From Ophiosphaerella korrae (taxonomy: Eukaryota; Ascomycota; Dothideomycetes; Pleosporales; Phaeosphaeriaceae), in NCBI GenBank assembly GCA_028456385.1, contig JALNQF010000130.1, positions 57,605-121,604 of the forward strand: 64,000 bases of DNA. The letters run 5' to 3'. A program made the position numbers and the translations under genes. Numbering within the stretch: position 1 is the first letter of the stretch; each line of letters starts with the position of its first letter. This document shows positions 32,518-43,155 of this stretch, in pieces. The notes under the pieces are model-generated. The model was not told the DNA's origin, searched no databases, and worked only from the letters and a program-made list of their open reading frames with translations.

Positions 32518-32523
32518 TTTATA
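32518..32523 (-). promoter_or_regulatory. TATAAA box of the DUF4360 gene
   Basis: The minus strand reads TATAAA 119-124 bases before the ATG at 32399, with a CA/TC-rich leader in between. The spacing and context fit a strong, inducible-type fungal promoter. Confidence 0.5.
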
Positions 32524-35500
32524 CTGACGATTGACAGCCGAAATCAACTACTGTCCAAGCCTAGACCATCTCACGCTTCCCCACACTGTTTGCCATGGTG
32601 GTATAATGGTACGAAGTATCACAACATCGTTTCCAGCTAGTCTGGTGCTAATCTTAGATCAGATACAGGCTGTCTAGTATTAAGACCAAGGCCTTTTAAT
32701 ACCGTGACCAGGTCCCTTGGGTATACTGACGGTAAGGCCGACGGTAAGGCCGACGGCATCGGATATTGAGTGACATGTTTGACTCGTAGTTGAGAGTTGC
32801 CTCGAATGGTCAATACGAGGTTTTGGCCACCAAGAACGGTAAATCGAAACATGAAACGCCTAGTACGGTTGACGATCACCCTTGAATTACGAGGCACGCG
32901 GCAACTTGTGTCTTTCTATCGTGGCGCGACCAAGGGCCGAGAGTGACGGAACAAAGACTTAAAGTGTGGATACGAAAAGCTTCGATAGAAGGTTAATTGA
33001 AAACCCCCCGCAAAGCTGCCTTTGGACCTGCATGTTGTCACGGCATAGACCCTCGAAAGTGCCAAAAATAACATTGACAGGGGCAAGGTAATATGACCAG
33101 GCCCGAAAACGTGACCCCAGAGTCAGGTGATACGTGGTTTTGAATTCAAAGCCTCTCAGCGGGGAAGTACATAGGTACTGTTGCCAGACTGCTTGCCAAA
33201 AGCCCATATAAAATCCCGATATCCAGGGTATTCAAGCTTACAGAACAAGGTCTCGACCTAGCTTGTTGTAATTTATTGGCCAATATACCTTCTTGGCAAC
33301 GGGTCGCTCAATTGGGTAATATGCGATCTGGAAGATGTGCGCGCGCCTTTTCCGATCCCCCTGCAGCCAGACGCAAGGATCAGCAGAGCCCACGCGCCGC
33401 CGGGTGATCTTAGCCTGCATGTTCGAGAAGAATGTATATGAGTATTAAGTACCACAGATCCACTCATCGTGTTTCTTGTTCAATCTCTTTACATATGAAT
33501 GTACATTAATCGATCCATTGTTCGTCGATGCCGCCCCAGTTGTCGGCTGCCTGCATGCCTCTCCGGGTAATACGCATACGAGGTTTACGCTGGACTTCGC
33601 TGTTCGAGAGCTCGTTTTCCCGACCATTTTGTGTTCAACATCTCGTACAACTCTACTTACCGATAATCTTTTGCTTCGTAAGATCGTGACAGCTGGTCTA
33701 GATTACGATTTCAATTTCTTGCTGTTGAGTGTTGGGCAGATGAAGTGTATTCAGGTCTGACAGGAAAAATTAGGGACGGCAAACCCGGCGTAAGCCGCTT
33801 CCAAAGTTATATCGCCACGTCTGTATGTTCGAGCCGCGGCTCGCGACAAGAAGCACCAAGCAGCCCGCTTCGACATCTTCCATTCTACCCCTAGAAGCTG
33901 TGACTTCCAAGACATACTCTGCGATGTGCACAGAACGGTCGGCAACAGCTTCATCAATGCGCAGTCGTTGACAACCCTCACGGATTCACCATCGGCATTT
34001 CCCGGAGTACTCCAGGTAGGCTTATGTTGGGCACGCTAGGTTATCCCTACATCCAGTCGGAGCCTTACCGGACCTTGAATGTTGTGTAACTTGCAAGTCA
34101 AGGTGGCTATGTTTAGAGCATATATGAGGTTGGCATTCCCATTTCCGGGTTACTGTCCTCACCTGATATCAACCACGACATTGAAATTGTCTTGGCGATA
34201 TTGACTGATACCTTGATTTGACGCCGTGTACGATTATTCCGCCTATGGTACGATGTGGCCAAAATGCATATTGCCTGCCGAGTGCTCCAGGCCGATGTTC
34301 GCTGCGTGGTTGAAAGTCTTTTGGGGTAGAGAATAACGTAATTTTTATTGTTCATGTATAAATAGGCAAGTTTTATTGCGAGGTCGGACAAGAAAGATGC
34401 TGATTCAAAATAGATATAGGATCGGGTCGAATTTTCACATTCATTGAACAAGGCCACATCGTGAAGGTAGTAACGCAATCTTGACCTAGATTCATATCCT
34501 ACAAATCCGATAAACGATATTAAAGTCATATCATATTTCGATAATACATGAAAAGGGAGACGATTCGTGATATCAAACGTCTCTTTCAGCACATTTGGGT
34601 ATTTGACAGTGGTACGCACCTATGAAGAACTGCTCATGACAACTAGAATCCTCATGGGTTCGAAAACTATTAATATTCTTCAAGTACCTGGCTCATCAAC
34701 TAACTGCGTTCTCGAAATAAGAAGCCCCGCTTTTATTAGGTTACATATGAACGAGAATCGAAAGATTTTCTCAGAAGATACATGTCTCAGCCATGGTTGA
34801 AGCCAACTTCCAAAGAACATCATTGTCATTAGATCGTGCGCCTATGATGGATGGTTGATTGCCCTTGGCATATTTTCTCAAATGATTCAAAGGTGTTGGT
34901 AAAATAGCCCAAAAGCTTGACCTTCATCCTGGCCTATATTCTGTACAAGACAGCTAGGATTAATATCGTGAAGGATCGTTTAAAAAAGGATCGGTGCCGC
35001 GGCATCTGTTCGTTTTTTCCTGCAATTCCAGTAAAGACAGTCACAGCGGGTGTTTTTCAATTTTTACTATATTTCGAGGATCCACATTTTACTAGCAACG
35101 CCTCGTCGACAAAGGATAACACGACTTGGGCAAAGTCGCAGCGCCAGTTTAGCTACAAGGTAGGACATGCCGCACCTAAGCTGCTTTATACTTTGGAGGC
35201 GGGGATGGGCATATGCACCGAAAGCATCTGGTCCCCACATGCATCATTTGAGTGGGTTTAATATCGTGTTAGAATGTAACGAGGATAAGATGTATTGATG
35301 TAGTGAAAAGCGAAATGCATTATCTCAAAATTCACTTCTTTAACGTGTATGTATGTAGCTGGGGAAGAACTAGTTCAATGGTACGCATGTAATTGAAGGT
35401 TTGTGCCAAACCCTTGTCTTTTGATTACCAAAGATCTTTTCCACTATTCGTTTGACGGAGTAGACAACTAGATACCCATTGAAAATAAAGTTAAAATTAT

Positions 35501-36748
35501 TGTAGTTTCGCATGTGCGGTTCAGTTTGCGATGCAACAATCTTATTATTCGTGTCTGGTCGGCCATCATAAGCATCAGGAAAAAGTGTGAAAACCGTGAG
35601 GTACACTGAGTCACCTCCCTATAGCTTGTTTTGTATCAATAATGGCGGACTAGTATTAGCTGGGCCCTGTTCGTACTACCTACAGTGCTTCCAGGGCTGA
35701 AACTACTTTTAACGGTCAAGGTAGCAGGCGACGGTGGAGGCACTGGTTATCGAATTATAACAGACGCGCTAATTTTTCAAGCATAATATGAGAATTAAGC
35801 TGTAGGTTTTCGCACCAGACAGGTTCTCAGATTCGTGCGAGAGAAATGTGCGTCGCTTTTGAGCCTTGGAAGCTGACATTGCCCATGCTTATTCCATCCT
35901 AGCGCGGGCACGCTCCCAGATGAACAACTTGAGGACCAACAAACAGCGCAATGATAAGTTGCTCCTAGAGAACCGTGGCTAAAAGTAACAGTATATTCCC
36001 CACACGTAGCTTCCGCTGCGGATCCAACTGGCTCCGCAAGGGTTGATGAAATCCCCATGTTCTACCCGCGCGCGTACGCGTATTTCCATCGATTTTGTAG
36101 ACGCAACGAAACGAACCAATACCAGACTGTTACGTTTTTGCTTTGGGTTGGTCAGTGCAACATGCTATGTCCACACTTCGTTTCATCTGCTGCTAGCATA
36201 GCCTAGCCGGAAGCGCGTAGCTGTGCCGCAATGTGTGAAGTCACTCTCTTGATCCTGCTTGAGACACAACTTTATACTTTTGTATCCGCAACCGACTCGT
36301 AGGCTGTACCTGAGCTGAGCTCATAGAGCCAACTGACCTTGCCTTGTAGTTATGGACTCTCCCGGCTCCATAGTGTGGCTCCCACCAAAACTCTCCATAC
36401 CCAGCCAACACCTCCAGGCTGCCCATACCATTGACGATGGATGCTTCAAACACCCAGCCCTAATATTGGCTATAGACTCTGCACGTACTGAGGCTATAAT
36501 CCTAACAGTATGTCCCAATACCATTTCTTTCCGTCTTCTTTCTAATAGTATCGTAGATCACATCGTTTGACAGCACAGACCTCCAAAAGAAGCATCCACG
36601 CGATCGCGACGTCAAGATCCGCTTGCAACACCTTCCGATATACCCTAGCAATGTTCACCCCGACAATGGTATTCGCTTGTTCCTTGCAGACAATCAGCGG
36701 CTCCCCAAAAATAGTTATGTAAAGATCAGTCCCTTGCGAACCATAAAT
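32524..36748. other. Large AT-rich gene-poor region
   Basis: More than 4 kb without a supported gene. Short protein-like patches occur, for example around 33830-34015 (+) in two competing frames, and a 168-codon frame at 34113-34619 (-), but none has a recognisable domain or splice structure. Composition is AT-rich with scattered stops, consistent with decayed sequence. A direct short repeat (GGTAAGGCCGAC, twice) lies near 32729-32752. The last few hundred bases should contain the promoter of the repeat protein gene at 36749. Confidence 0.45.
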
Positions 36749-37492
36749 ATGGCACTGCTGAGGCGATGGGAGCATGGAAGTTACAAACTTGAGACTAAAT
36801 CACTGCGCAAGCTGGTGAGGCATATTGACTTCAAGTCTCCATGGCCTAAGTCCAGGAATGTTTGCCAACCGATCCGTAGCCCACGCCCAGCGCATCACCC
36901 GATACCAGAGCCGGAGTATCGCTATGCCATTCAAACCATCTCCGACAGCTCAAACTACCATAAAACTACCCAATCAGTTCGTCCTGTAGAGCAGCACAAC
37001 CACATACCCGTGCAGTCGGTTCGTCCGGTAGAGCAGCACTCCCATAAACCTGTGCAATCAGTTCGTCCGGTAGAACAGCACAACCACATACCCGTGCAGT
37101 CGGTTCGTCCGGTAGAGCAGCACAACTATATACCTGTGCAGTCGGTACGTCCTGTAGAGCAGCACTACCATCCTGCGCGACCAGTTCGTCCTGTAGCGCA
37201 CAAATATATACCTGTGCAGTCAGTTTGTCCTCTAGAGCAGCACTACCAACCTGCGCAATCAGTTCGTCCCGTAGCGCAGCACTACCATATACCTGTGCAG
37301 CCGGTTCGTCCCGTACAGCAACCAGCTCGTCTATACCGACCTCACGAGCAAACACCCTTACTTCGACCAAATTACCGTTCTGCCGGTGATGGTCCTACTG
37401 TAGGGGATTCGATAGCTGCATGTTTGTCTTGGCTATTTTTGCTGATTCTCATCGCGGCAATTGTAACTTTATGGCATCTCCAATTGGCATGA
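36749..37492 (+). CDS. 14-residue repeat protein with C-terminal TM
   Basis: The ATG at 36749 ('MALLRRWEHGSYKLETKS') gives 247 residues; the frame extends further upstream but only with non-ATG codons. After a basic N-terminal region come eight to nine tandem units of 'QSVRPVEQHNHIPV' type (36971 to about 37320), with Ser/Asn/Tyr and Ala/Glu substitutions and two shortened units. A Pro/Arg-rich linker leads to one strongly hydrophobic C-terminal segment, 'LSWLFLLILIAAIVTLWHL', only three residues from the end. This layout suggests a tail-anchored membrane protein exposing a His/Pro/Arg repeat to the cytosol, or a secretory-route protein lacking a classical signal peptide. No family is recognised. 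It sits among dead genes in an AT-rich region, yet its frame is intact. Confidence 0.6.
   Translation: MALLRRWEHGSYKLETKSLRKLVRHIDFKSPWPKSRNVCQPIRSPRPAHHPIPEPEYRYAIQTISDSSNYHKTTQSVRPVEQHNHIPVQSVRPVEQHSHKPVQSVRPVEQHNHIPVQSVRPVEQHNYIPVQSVRPVEQHYHPARPVRPVAHKYIPVQSVCPLEQHYQPAQSVRPVAQHYHIPVQPVRPVQQPARLYRPHEQTPLLRPNYRSAGDGPTVGDSIAACLSWLFLLILIAAIVTLWHLQLA
36971..37321 (+). repeat. 42-bp coding minisatellite
   Basis: Tandem copies of a 42-bp unit, roughly CAGTCRGTTCGTCCKGTAGA plus a variable CAC/CAT-rich half, encode the 14-residue repeats of the gene at 36749. The first four units are nearly identical; later ones are shortened to 36-39 bp, always in multiples of three, which keeps the frame. Confidence 0.9.
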
Positions 37493-37599
37493 CGGGAAAT
37501 TCTCATATATCAAACGGAACCGTTTCGTCTATTTTGTTACAAGATTTTCAAAAACTTACAATAACATCCTAAGTGGGAGATATCTGAAGCATAATACAG

Positions 37600-38905
37600 A
37601 TGAATAGACTGGCGTCTTGGCGCGCCAGCCTTCGGTCTTCCGTCGCTCCACCTTTAATTTCTCATCTTCCGCAACCCTCATCACGTTGTAATTTTGTATA
37701 CGAACCCTTGAATACTCCTAGTGGTCATTCTTGCTTCTTCAGTCGTTCGTACATGCTCATGTCATCTCTCTTTCGAATCAGGCAAATTCTCAAGGGGAGA
37801 ATCAGCTCGCACACCATCACAAAAGAACTTCGAGAAACCGTTTGGTTTGCCAAGTAAACCTTATCAAAAAAAAATCGGCCTACCTTCACACTAGCTGCTA
37901 CTAGAAATCAAGCTCAAGAAACTACAATAATTAAAAGTGTTTGCGATCACCCCCAAGTAGAAAACGAAGGCGATGTGCTCAAACGCTTCCAACATCGTGT
38001 ACCTTACCTTCGAGCTGTGGTTGACGAGATAAAAGAGCCTTTAAATCCTTCCACCATTGTGTTTAGACATCTTGATAGCGACCTTTTAGAGGCATCTGTC
38101 AAGAAAACTTTGAATCACAGAGAGTTAAAGTACGTTTCTCGACGCATTCTGGAGGCGTTGAAGGTTCTCCACGAGGATGGTTACGTGCATACAGGTATTC
38201 ATGGCCTTGTGCTCCGTTTAATCCTGTCGCACGGCTCACCAAGGTCATAGATACCAAGCTCGATAACGTGTTTGTCAACTTCCGAGACGATGGTGATGTG
38301 AGGTTTGATGATGTTCGGCTCGGAGATCTAGGTGGATGTGTCCCCGCCGACTCCGAATGGGCTACGTCTGGAACACTAGTCGGAGCGCCTATGTGGACGA
38401 GTCCTGAGATCCTCGTGGAAATGCCGTGGAATGCGGCAACAGATATATGGTCATTTGGCGCCATAGCGTGTATTTCATCCTTCTTATTCTCACCCTTCCG
38501 CCATTCTAGTCCCGCGTCAGAGCTCTAGATCCTAACATGCGCTACCTCCAGCTTATTAACTTGATTTACGGCGGCGACTTCAACATCTCCCTCCCCAAAG
38601 ACAAATCTATAACCCGCGAGCAGGAAGAATACCTGGTGGAAGTAGTCAAGCAATAACACCGCTTCTTCGGTCCATTTCCCACAAGTTTTGAAGAAATTGC
38701 TAGCCCAGAAACTATCAATTCGATTCTGAAATTAATGCAGGTAATACCTCTAGATAACCTGACGCCGTTCTCCTTGGTAACTGAAAGGGAAGTTAGCAAG
38801 AAAGAAAAGGATTTTATTGTGAAGATCATGAAACTTGACTGGAAAGATCGACCGACTGTAAAAGAGCTACTAGAAGATGAGTGGTGGACGAATGATAACA
38901 AATAG
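37600..38905 (+). pseudogene. Protein kinase-like gene with one nonsense codon
   Basis: Four exons can be traced: 37600-37853, 37905-38194, 38251-38467 and 38521-38905, with introns of 51, 56 and 53 nt in good consensus. The product has a Ser/Thr kinase plan. It starts with 'PLISHLP' and 'CNFVYEPLNTPSGHSCFFSR', then a probable ATP-site Lys in 'TIIKSVCDHP' and the hinge 'IVFRHLDSDLLEASV'. The catalytic loop is 'YVHTDTKLDNVFVNF', the DFG-equivalent 'LGDLGG', the APE-equivalent 'PMWTSPEI', followed by 'TDIWSFG' and a C-lobe 'MKLDWKDRPTVKELLEDEWW'. Members of this family are amplified in many filamentous ascomycetes. A single TAA at 38654-38656 cuts off the last 82 codons; CAA to TAA would explain it and fits RIP. 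Everything else is open, so inactivation looks recent. Confidence 0.75.
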
Positions 38906-38914
38906 ATATGTTAT

Positions 38915-40155
38915 TGCGTGGCTATAACAAGGTGCTTGGGTCTGAGCCGTTACTCGCCATCAATATTTTAGTTTTTGTGTCTATATTAAATTCTGTCTGC
39001 GGATTCTTCGTCTTGATTGGCCATCCTTTGTATGAGTGCTGGATACTCCGGGTAGCGCTCGAAGCATGGGTGATTGGAAAGAGGAATTCGACAAGCTGCT
39101 TCTTAATGAGATAGCCCGGAAACGTATCGGATCCCCTATAAAACCAATCTAGGCAAGAAACTGTAGTGTATCCAAAGCCATTGCGTTTATTGTAGCCCGC
39201 GCCGAAGGCTGAAGTATCATCTTGGGTTGCGTTGAGCAGGGCTGAAGCGAGGTATCTCCAGCTGATTATTGAGTCGATGGATGGGCCGGCAAAGACTGAG
39301 TATCCGTAGCCACCGGAGAGGATATCTTCACCCGTAACGGTTGTTGCATAATCAAGGGCTGAAATGCCCTTGCACTCTTCGCGGGTATTGGGAATGCTGT
39401 CGCGTTAGCAGTTAGCGAATGCCACAGCTACTCAACATCTTTACCATAGAGAAGTGAGTCCTTGGCTGTGCCGGCCCATTTAAAGAACTGAACCGTTGCA
39501 TTGGGGTAGTCCGTCGATTCAATTACGAAATTTGCAGCTCGAGGTCGAGGGTTCTGCAACACATCGTCAACAACAAGAGTACGGATGTTGTGAGGGAATA
39601 ATTGAGCACATTGTGCGGTCATGTAGCTTCCATACGGTATTCCTAGGAAATTTAGTGGTTTGTTGTCGAGAGCTATAAGAGTAGCTGGTACTCACCGATT
39701 GTAATGATCAGAAGACAAACCTTGACTGCGCTGACAGCATCAACATATTCGGCCAATGGCCCCGTAAATTTTCGGCACGACTCTCCAAATTCCCTGCTCT
39801 TGTCCACAAACGCGTTATATTCTTCTCGTGTCTTAGGGACCAGTGAAGCCACCTCGATAGCAGTGCTATTGTCGCATTGAATAATATTGCTAAATCCCAC
39901 TCCATGAGGATCCAAACCAATGACATCAAATGCGTCTCGAAAGTCGGGTGAAAGGAACCCACGCACAAGCTGCTGAACCAGAAAGTCAGAGGCAGCCCCA
40001 CCGAGTCTACCGGGGGATGGACAAGCTACCAATCTCCTTTGTGCTATCTTGTGTTGCAGGCAGGCAGAAAAGACCAAGGCTAATATGTTTCTCGGTTGGG
40101 TCGTCCAAATTCACTAGTACAGAACAGTTACCGCATTGAATTGTTGGCGGAAAGC
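38915..40155 (-). pseudogene. S33 (TAP-like) alpha/beta-hydrolase, decayed
   Basis: Minus-strand blocks in several frames spell out a fungal tripeptidyl-aminopeptidase-like hydrolase. They are, in order, 'IQCGNCSVLVNLDDP', 'GRLGGAASDFLVQQL' (family GGPGGS loop), 'FDVIGLDPHGVGFSN', 'LDNKPLNFLGIPYGSYMTAQ' (nucleophile elbow), 'LFPHNIRTLVVDDVLQNP', 'ALDYATTVTGEDILSGG' and the TAP-like C-terminal domain 'SYKGWPIKTKNPQTEF' with 'MASNGSDPST'. The catalytic serine of G-x-S-Y-G is Pro in 'GIPYG'. At least two frame breaks and poor splice phasing separate the blocks. The family are secreted or intracellular serine peptidases releasing short peptides. This copy cannot be active. Confidence 0.7.
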
Positions 40156-40277
40156 GCCAATTTGAGGGACATGGTTCAAAATGTGCGGAGGACTAGTTTA
40201 GAATGAATAGTGCCGACAAACCACTTGCACGATTAGTAAGAGGAGAAAATGGGGCGGCATTGACGGAAGCAAAAAAG

Positions 40278-40886
40278 CTAGCCAAAGGACAAATTATAGT
40301 GAGTATTTTTGGGTGAATTACCACCCGATTGCCACAGACGCATTTTGAAGTAATTATACGTGATGTTTCGAGGGCAAAGAATAAGGGTAGAATAGATAAG
40401 ATGTGCAGCTGGAAGTTTTTTAAACGCATTCCTTACCTCTCTATATGTAAACGGCATAATTAAATTAAAGTTCACATTAGCCAACTTAAGGGCCAAACAA
40501 CTCTCTAAACAATTTAGGCATCTTAAATCGACGATCAGTTTTGAGGCAGTAAATTGGTTCGTGCCTGGCTTTGACTGTTTGCTAATATCAAAGCTAAATA
40601 CAGTGTATCTGACAAGGACACGTATGAGTTTGATGAGACTGGGTTCTAGATGAGTGTTGTTGGAAATATGAAGTTTCCAATAGGTTCTGAAAGCCGTTGA
40701 AGGCCCGAACTTGTTCAGCCAGGCGACCTGGAATAGGTTGCAGTGATACAGGGTATTTATGCACCTGAATATGCGCTCATAGCCGCGTCCTGCAACCACT
40801 GGATCTTTCTGAATTTGAATATTTGTGTCTCCGCGATCCGGCGATTCCGGTTGACAAGGCTGCTGCCTTCGCCGATAAGCCTCCAT
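40278..40886 (-). CDS. Hypothetical open frame, 202 codons
   Basis: An open minus-strand frame with some protein-like texture ('RCINTLYHCNLFQVAWLNKF', 'YWKLHISNNTHLEPSLIKLI') in an AT-rich setting where such length is unusual. It has no recognisable domain, signal peptide or clear codon bias, and the right part (Lys/Asn/Tyr-rich) looks less like protein. It may be a real lineage-specific gene, a remnant exon, or chance. Confidence 0.25.
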   Translation of the reverse strand: MEAYRRRQQPCQPESPDRGDTNIQIQKDPVVAGRGYERIFRCINTLYHCNLFQVAWLNKFGPSTAFRTYWKLHISNNTHLEPSLIKLIRVLVRYTVFSFDISKQSKPGTNQFTASKLIVDLRCLNCLESCLALKLANVNFNLIMPFTYREVRNAFKKLPAAHLIYSTLILCPRNITYNYFKMRLWQSGGNSPKNTHYNLSFG

Positions 40887-41737
40887 GGAGCTGGTCTTGC
40901 TTTGGCTATCTGGCGAGTCAATTTTTTGAGACGAATATTCAGCGCTGCCACCAAAGATGTTCTAAGGCAAGTATGTTCGCTGTGCTATTTCCGAACCATC
41001 ATGGGCCTCGAGAAGCTGACGCCGCCCACAAGGGAATATGCGTGGGAGCTCGGGCGCAAACTTAGATCATGGATAGCCATGGACCACCAGTGTGCGCACC
41101 CGAAGAGTGTGGTTTTAGCTATGATGATGATCGTAGTTCGCATGACAAAGATAATCGCAATTCTCCAGTAGGTAGACACTCTTTCGGAAGGTGGCCCTAA
41201 GCCATAGTAGTCAGCTAGCTGGCAATAACATCTTTACATCAAGATGACTCACCTCAAGAGCAGTCACAGAGATAATGCTGCAGAACGTATACTTAGCTAA
41301 ACAAACAGAGCCGTGAAGTATGGTCTTACTATCCCATTGGAACGCTAACACTAAACATAGCTAGTATTTGGAAACCGCGAAGCAATCCCGTCGAAGAATA
41401 GCCTCTGGGCGTGTGACGGAACTACTGTTGTAACAGACGACACGGTCGAGACGGATTCCATCTGACAGGCAGTATGAGTACGAACTACTAATTTAGATAT
41501 GTCTGGCGAAGATTCCAAAATCCCTCTCGAAAGTAGTGAGGAATCACTTAGCATAGTCGGTAACACTCCCATCATTCAAGATGGTATAGAGTAACAGTCT
41601 CGGTTCTCAACCTGTCTCAGAAGGCTATATATTTAACTGTGCTCAACTTACAGCCTGTTCATTGTATCCAGCAAACCTACTCTTCTGCTGATAGCGGCGA
41701 TTGCAAAGAAATAAGCCCGAAAAATGTGAACTCCTAG
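40887..41737. other. Degenerate intergenic stretch
   Basis: No intact gene is seen. Short frames (74 codons or less) on both strands have no recognisable content. The right end probably contains unreadable upstream parts of the broken gene whose tail is at 41738-42055. Confidence 0.4.
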
Positions 41738-42055
41738 GGAAATGCCCCATTCGAGATAAGGATTTATATTCCCGACCGCATCGAGACAGTAGGTCAAACA
41801 TACTCTGAAGACGTGTTGAAGTTTATCATCACTACGGGACCTAGATCCTTCCAGGCCCTCGAAATCCCTGAGCTTTCAGGCGACTATGTTTCTAAAATGA
41901 AGAGAGGCGAAGGTTTGTCGATGTTGAACTCGCTCGATGAGGCAGAAAAGTCTGAGACGTCTAGAGCCAAAATGAGGTCTGACAACAAGTCAGCTAGAAT
42001 GGCTTGTCGGAACTTTACCTTGCGCACAGTTCCCAAGAGCGATGTGGATAAATAA
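41738..42055 (+). pseudogene. C-terminal remnant of a larger protein
   Basis: The open stretch after an in-frame TAG (41735-41737) to the TAA at 42053-42055 reads 'NAPFEIRIYIPDRIETVGQ', 'YSEDVLKFIITTGPRSFQAL', then 'EIPELSGDY' and a basic tail. The combination of a 'V/I-x-I-[YF]-I-P' strand, 'KFIITT-P-SF' and 'L-x-I/L-P-E-L' resembles the terminal region of fungal caspase-like (C14) proteins as I remember them, but this is not certain. No start codon or catalytic part is visible upstream, so it is treated as a gene tail left after decay. A diverged repeat begins 66 bases beyond its stop. Confidence 0.35.
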
Positions 42056-42120
42056 GGGAATGCAATCGTAAAGATCGCCAAGATAGAGGGCAGCATTTGG
42101 TAATACTATGTAATCTACTT

Positions 42121-42465
42121 ACGCCTCCTAACCGACTTTGGATAGTTGCGCGTATACAACTTATAATTTGATTAGATAATTATATAGATAGTGTAATAAA
42201 GGGTTTCTTTATATTGCTATATTACTATTACTAATCGCCTTCTCTCTTGGCTATTTACTAAACTGCCTAGATATTAACCTACTTGGTACCTCGGAATTAA
42301 TTACTACTCTAAAGGAGATATTGGTAGAGCCATGCTATAAACCCTAAGATAAGTTATTATTCTTTATACGTCTACTTTGCTACTATAGCTGAGTTATTTA
42401 TTGTGGAGTTTGACGATCAAATTTGCGATGTGATTAGCTGTGGTCGGAGGGTCCGAAAATTGTCG
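42121..42465 (+). repeat. RIP-like copy A of a ~340-bp direct repeat
   Basis: This AT-rich copy aligns base for base, apart from a few small indels, with 44487-44822. Landmarks shared in the same order are GCCTCCTAA, GACTTTGGAT, GTTGCGCGTA, TTTCTTTAT, GAATTAATT, TTTGACGA and GGTCCGAAAA/GGTTCCGAAAA. Most differences are C in copy B to T here, or G to A (for example TTGGATGGTTG vs TTGGATAGTTG, and GCTGCTGTGTTAC vs TTGCTATATTAC). Confidence 0.8.
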
Positions 42466-42657
42466 ATCATTAAGAGAGATGATGAGTTAGAGTGGAAATA
42501 TTTTAGCTGACAGTGAAAAGCTGCTTAGCAGCTCTGCTAGGAGATTAGGAAACTCAGATCGAACCAGTACATAAATAAAGTTAATTTGCAGCTGAGAGTT
42601 TCCTACAATGCATGCCTATCTGGAGACCCAATTTCAATGCGGTAACTTGTCTTAGCT

Positions 42658-43067
42658 CTAGTTACAATGTATCTCACCAAATCGATTCCTGGTCGCCTCC
42701 CACCACGCAGCCTCAATACTCCCGCCCTGACAGCCTATCCCAGTGGAGAACTTCCAATTCAAAATATGGGTGTCTTCAATGCCTCCACAATAGGTACTGG
42801 AGAGAACGCATCCTCGTCCTTGCATGTTGTCCCACAAACCGCCGCAGGTCCCAGCGACTTGTAGGTGACCAGGTTAGTACATAGCCATGTAAAAATGGGC
42901 GTGAGTAAATGATACGTACTGTCGTAGACGTTTTGGGCCCAGATATCAACGTTCTGAATGTACCATGCACTGCCGTCGATTTCCCTCAAGCACGAATTGG
43001 CGGTTGCGCTACCGGTCAAGGCCAGAATTGCCACAAGGGAAGAAAGAGGTAAATTGGTAAATTGCAT
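42658..43067 (-). CDS. Small secreted cysteine-containing protein
   Basis: Exon 1 is 43067-42920 and exon 2 is 42857-42658, with a 62-nt GTACGT...AAG intron containing a TACTAAC branch site. The product has 115 residues: signal peptide 'MQFTNLPLSSLVAILALTG' ending near Ala23, then 'SCLREIDGSAWYIQNVDIWA', 'AGTCGGLWDNMQGRGCVLSS', 'YCGGIEDTHILNWKF', 'GIGCQGGSIEAAWWEAT' and the end 'FGEIHC' plus Asn. Six cysteines in the mature part could form three disulfides. It resembles a family of small secreted proteins in plant-associated Pleosporales, as I recall it, and would be an effector candidate by size, cysteines and its gene-poor AT-rich location. The function is unknown. Nothing is broken, and a TATA box lies 81-88 nt upstream of the ATG. 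Confidence 0.72.
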
Positions 43068-43147
43068 TTTGGTTATTGCTAGTAGATGGTGCTAGTGATT
43101 GAATAGACGTGGAATGTGATAATGGATGTCAACGTGAAAAAGAGATA

Positions 43148-43155
43148 CTTATATA
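43148..43155 (-). promoter_or_regulatory. TATA box of the secreted cysteine protein gene
   Basis: The minus strand reads TATATAAG 81-88 bases before the ATG at 43067. A clear TATA box with a short leader suggests a regulated rather than housekeeping promoter. Confidence 0.5.

Noticed and set aside
34113..34619. 168-codon minus-strand frame
   Set aside because: Ser/Arg/Tyr/Ile-rich with no recognisable domain and no coding bias in an AT-rich decayed region; not strong enough to call.
36971..37321. CRISPR-like array
   Set aside because: The 42-bp units are contiguous, lack spacers, and encode protein repeats in a eukaryotic context.
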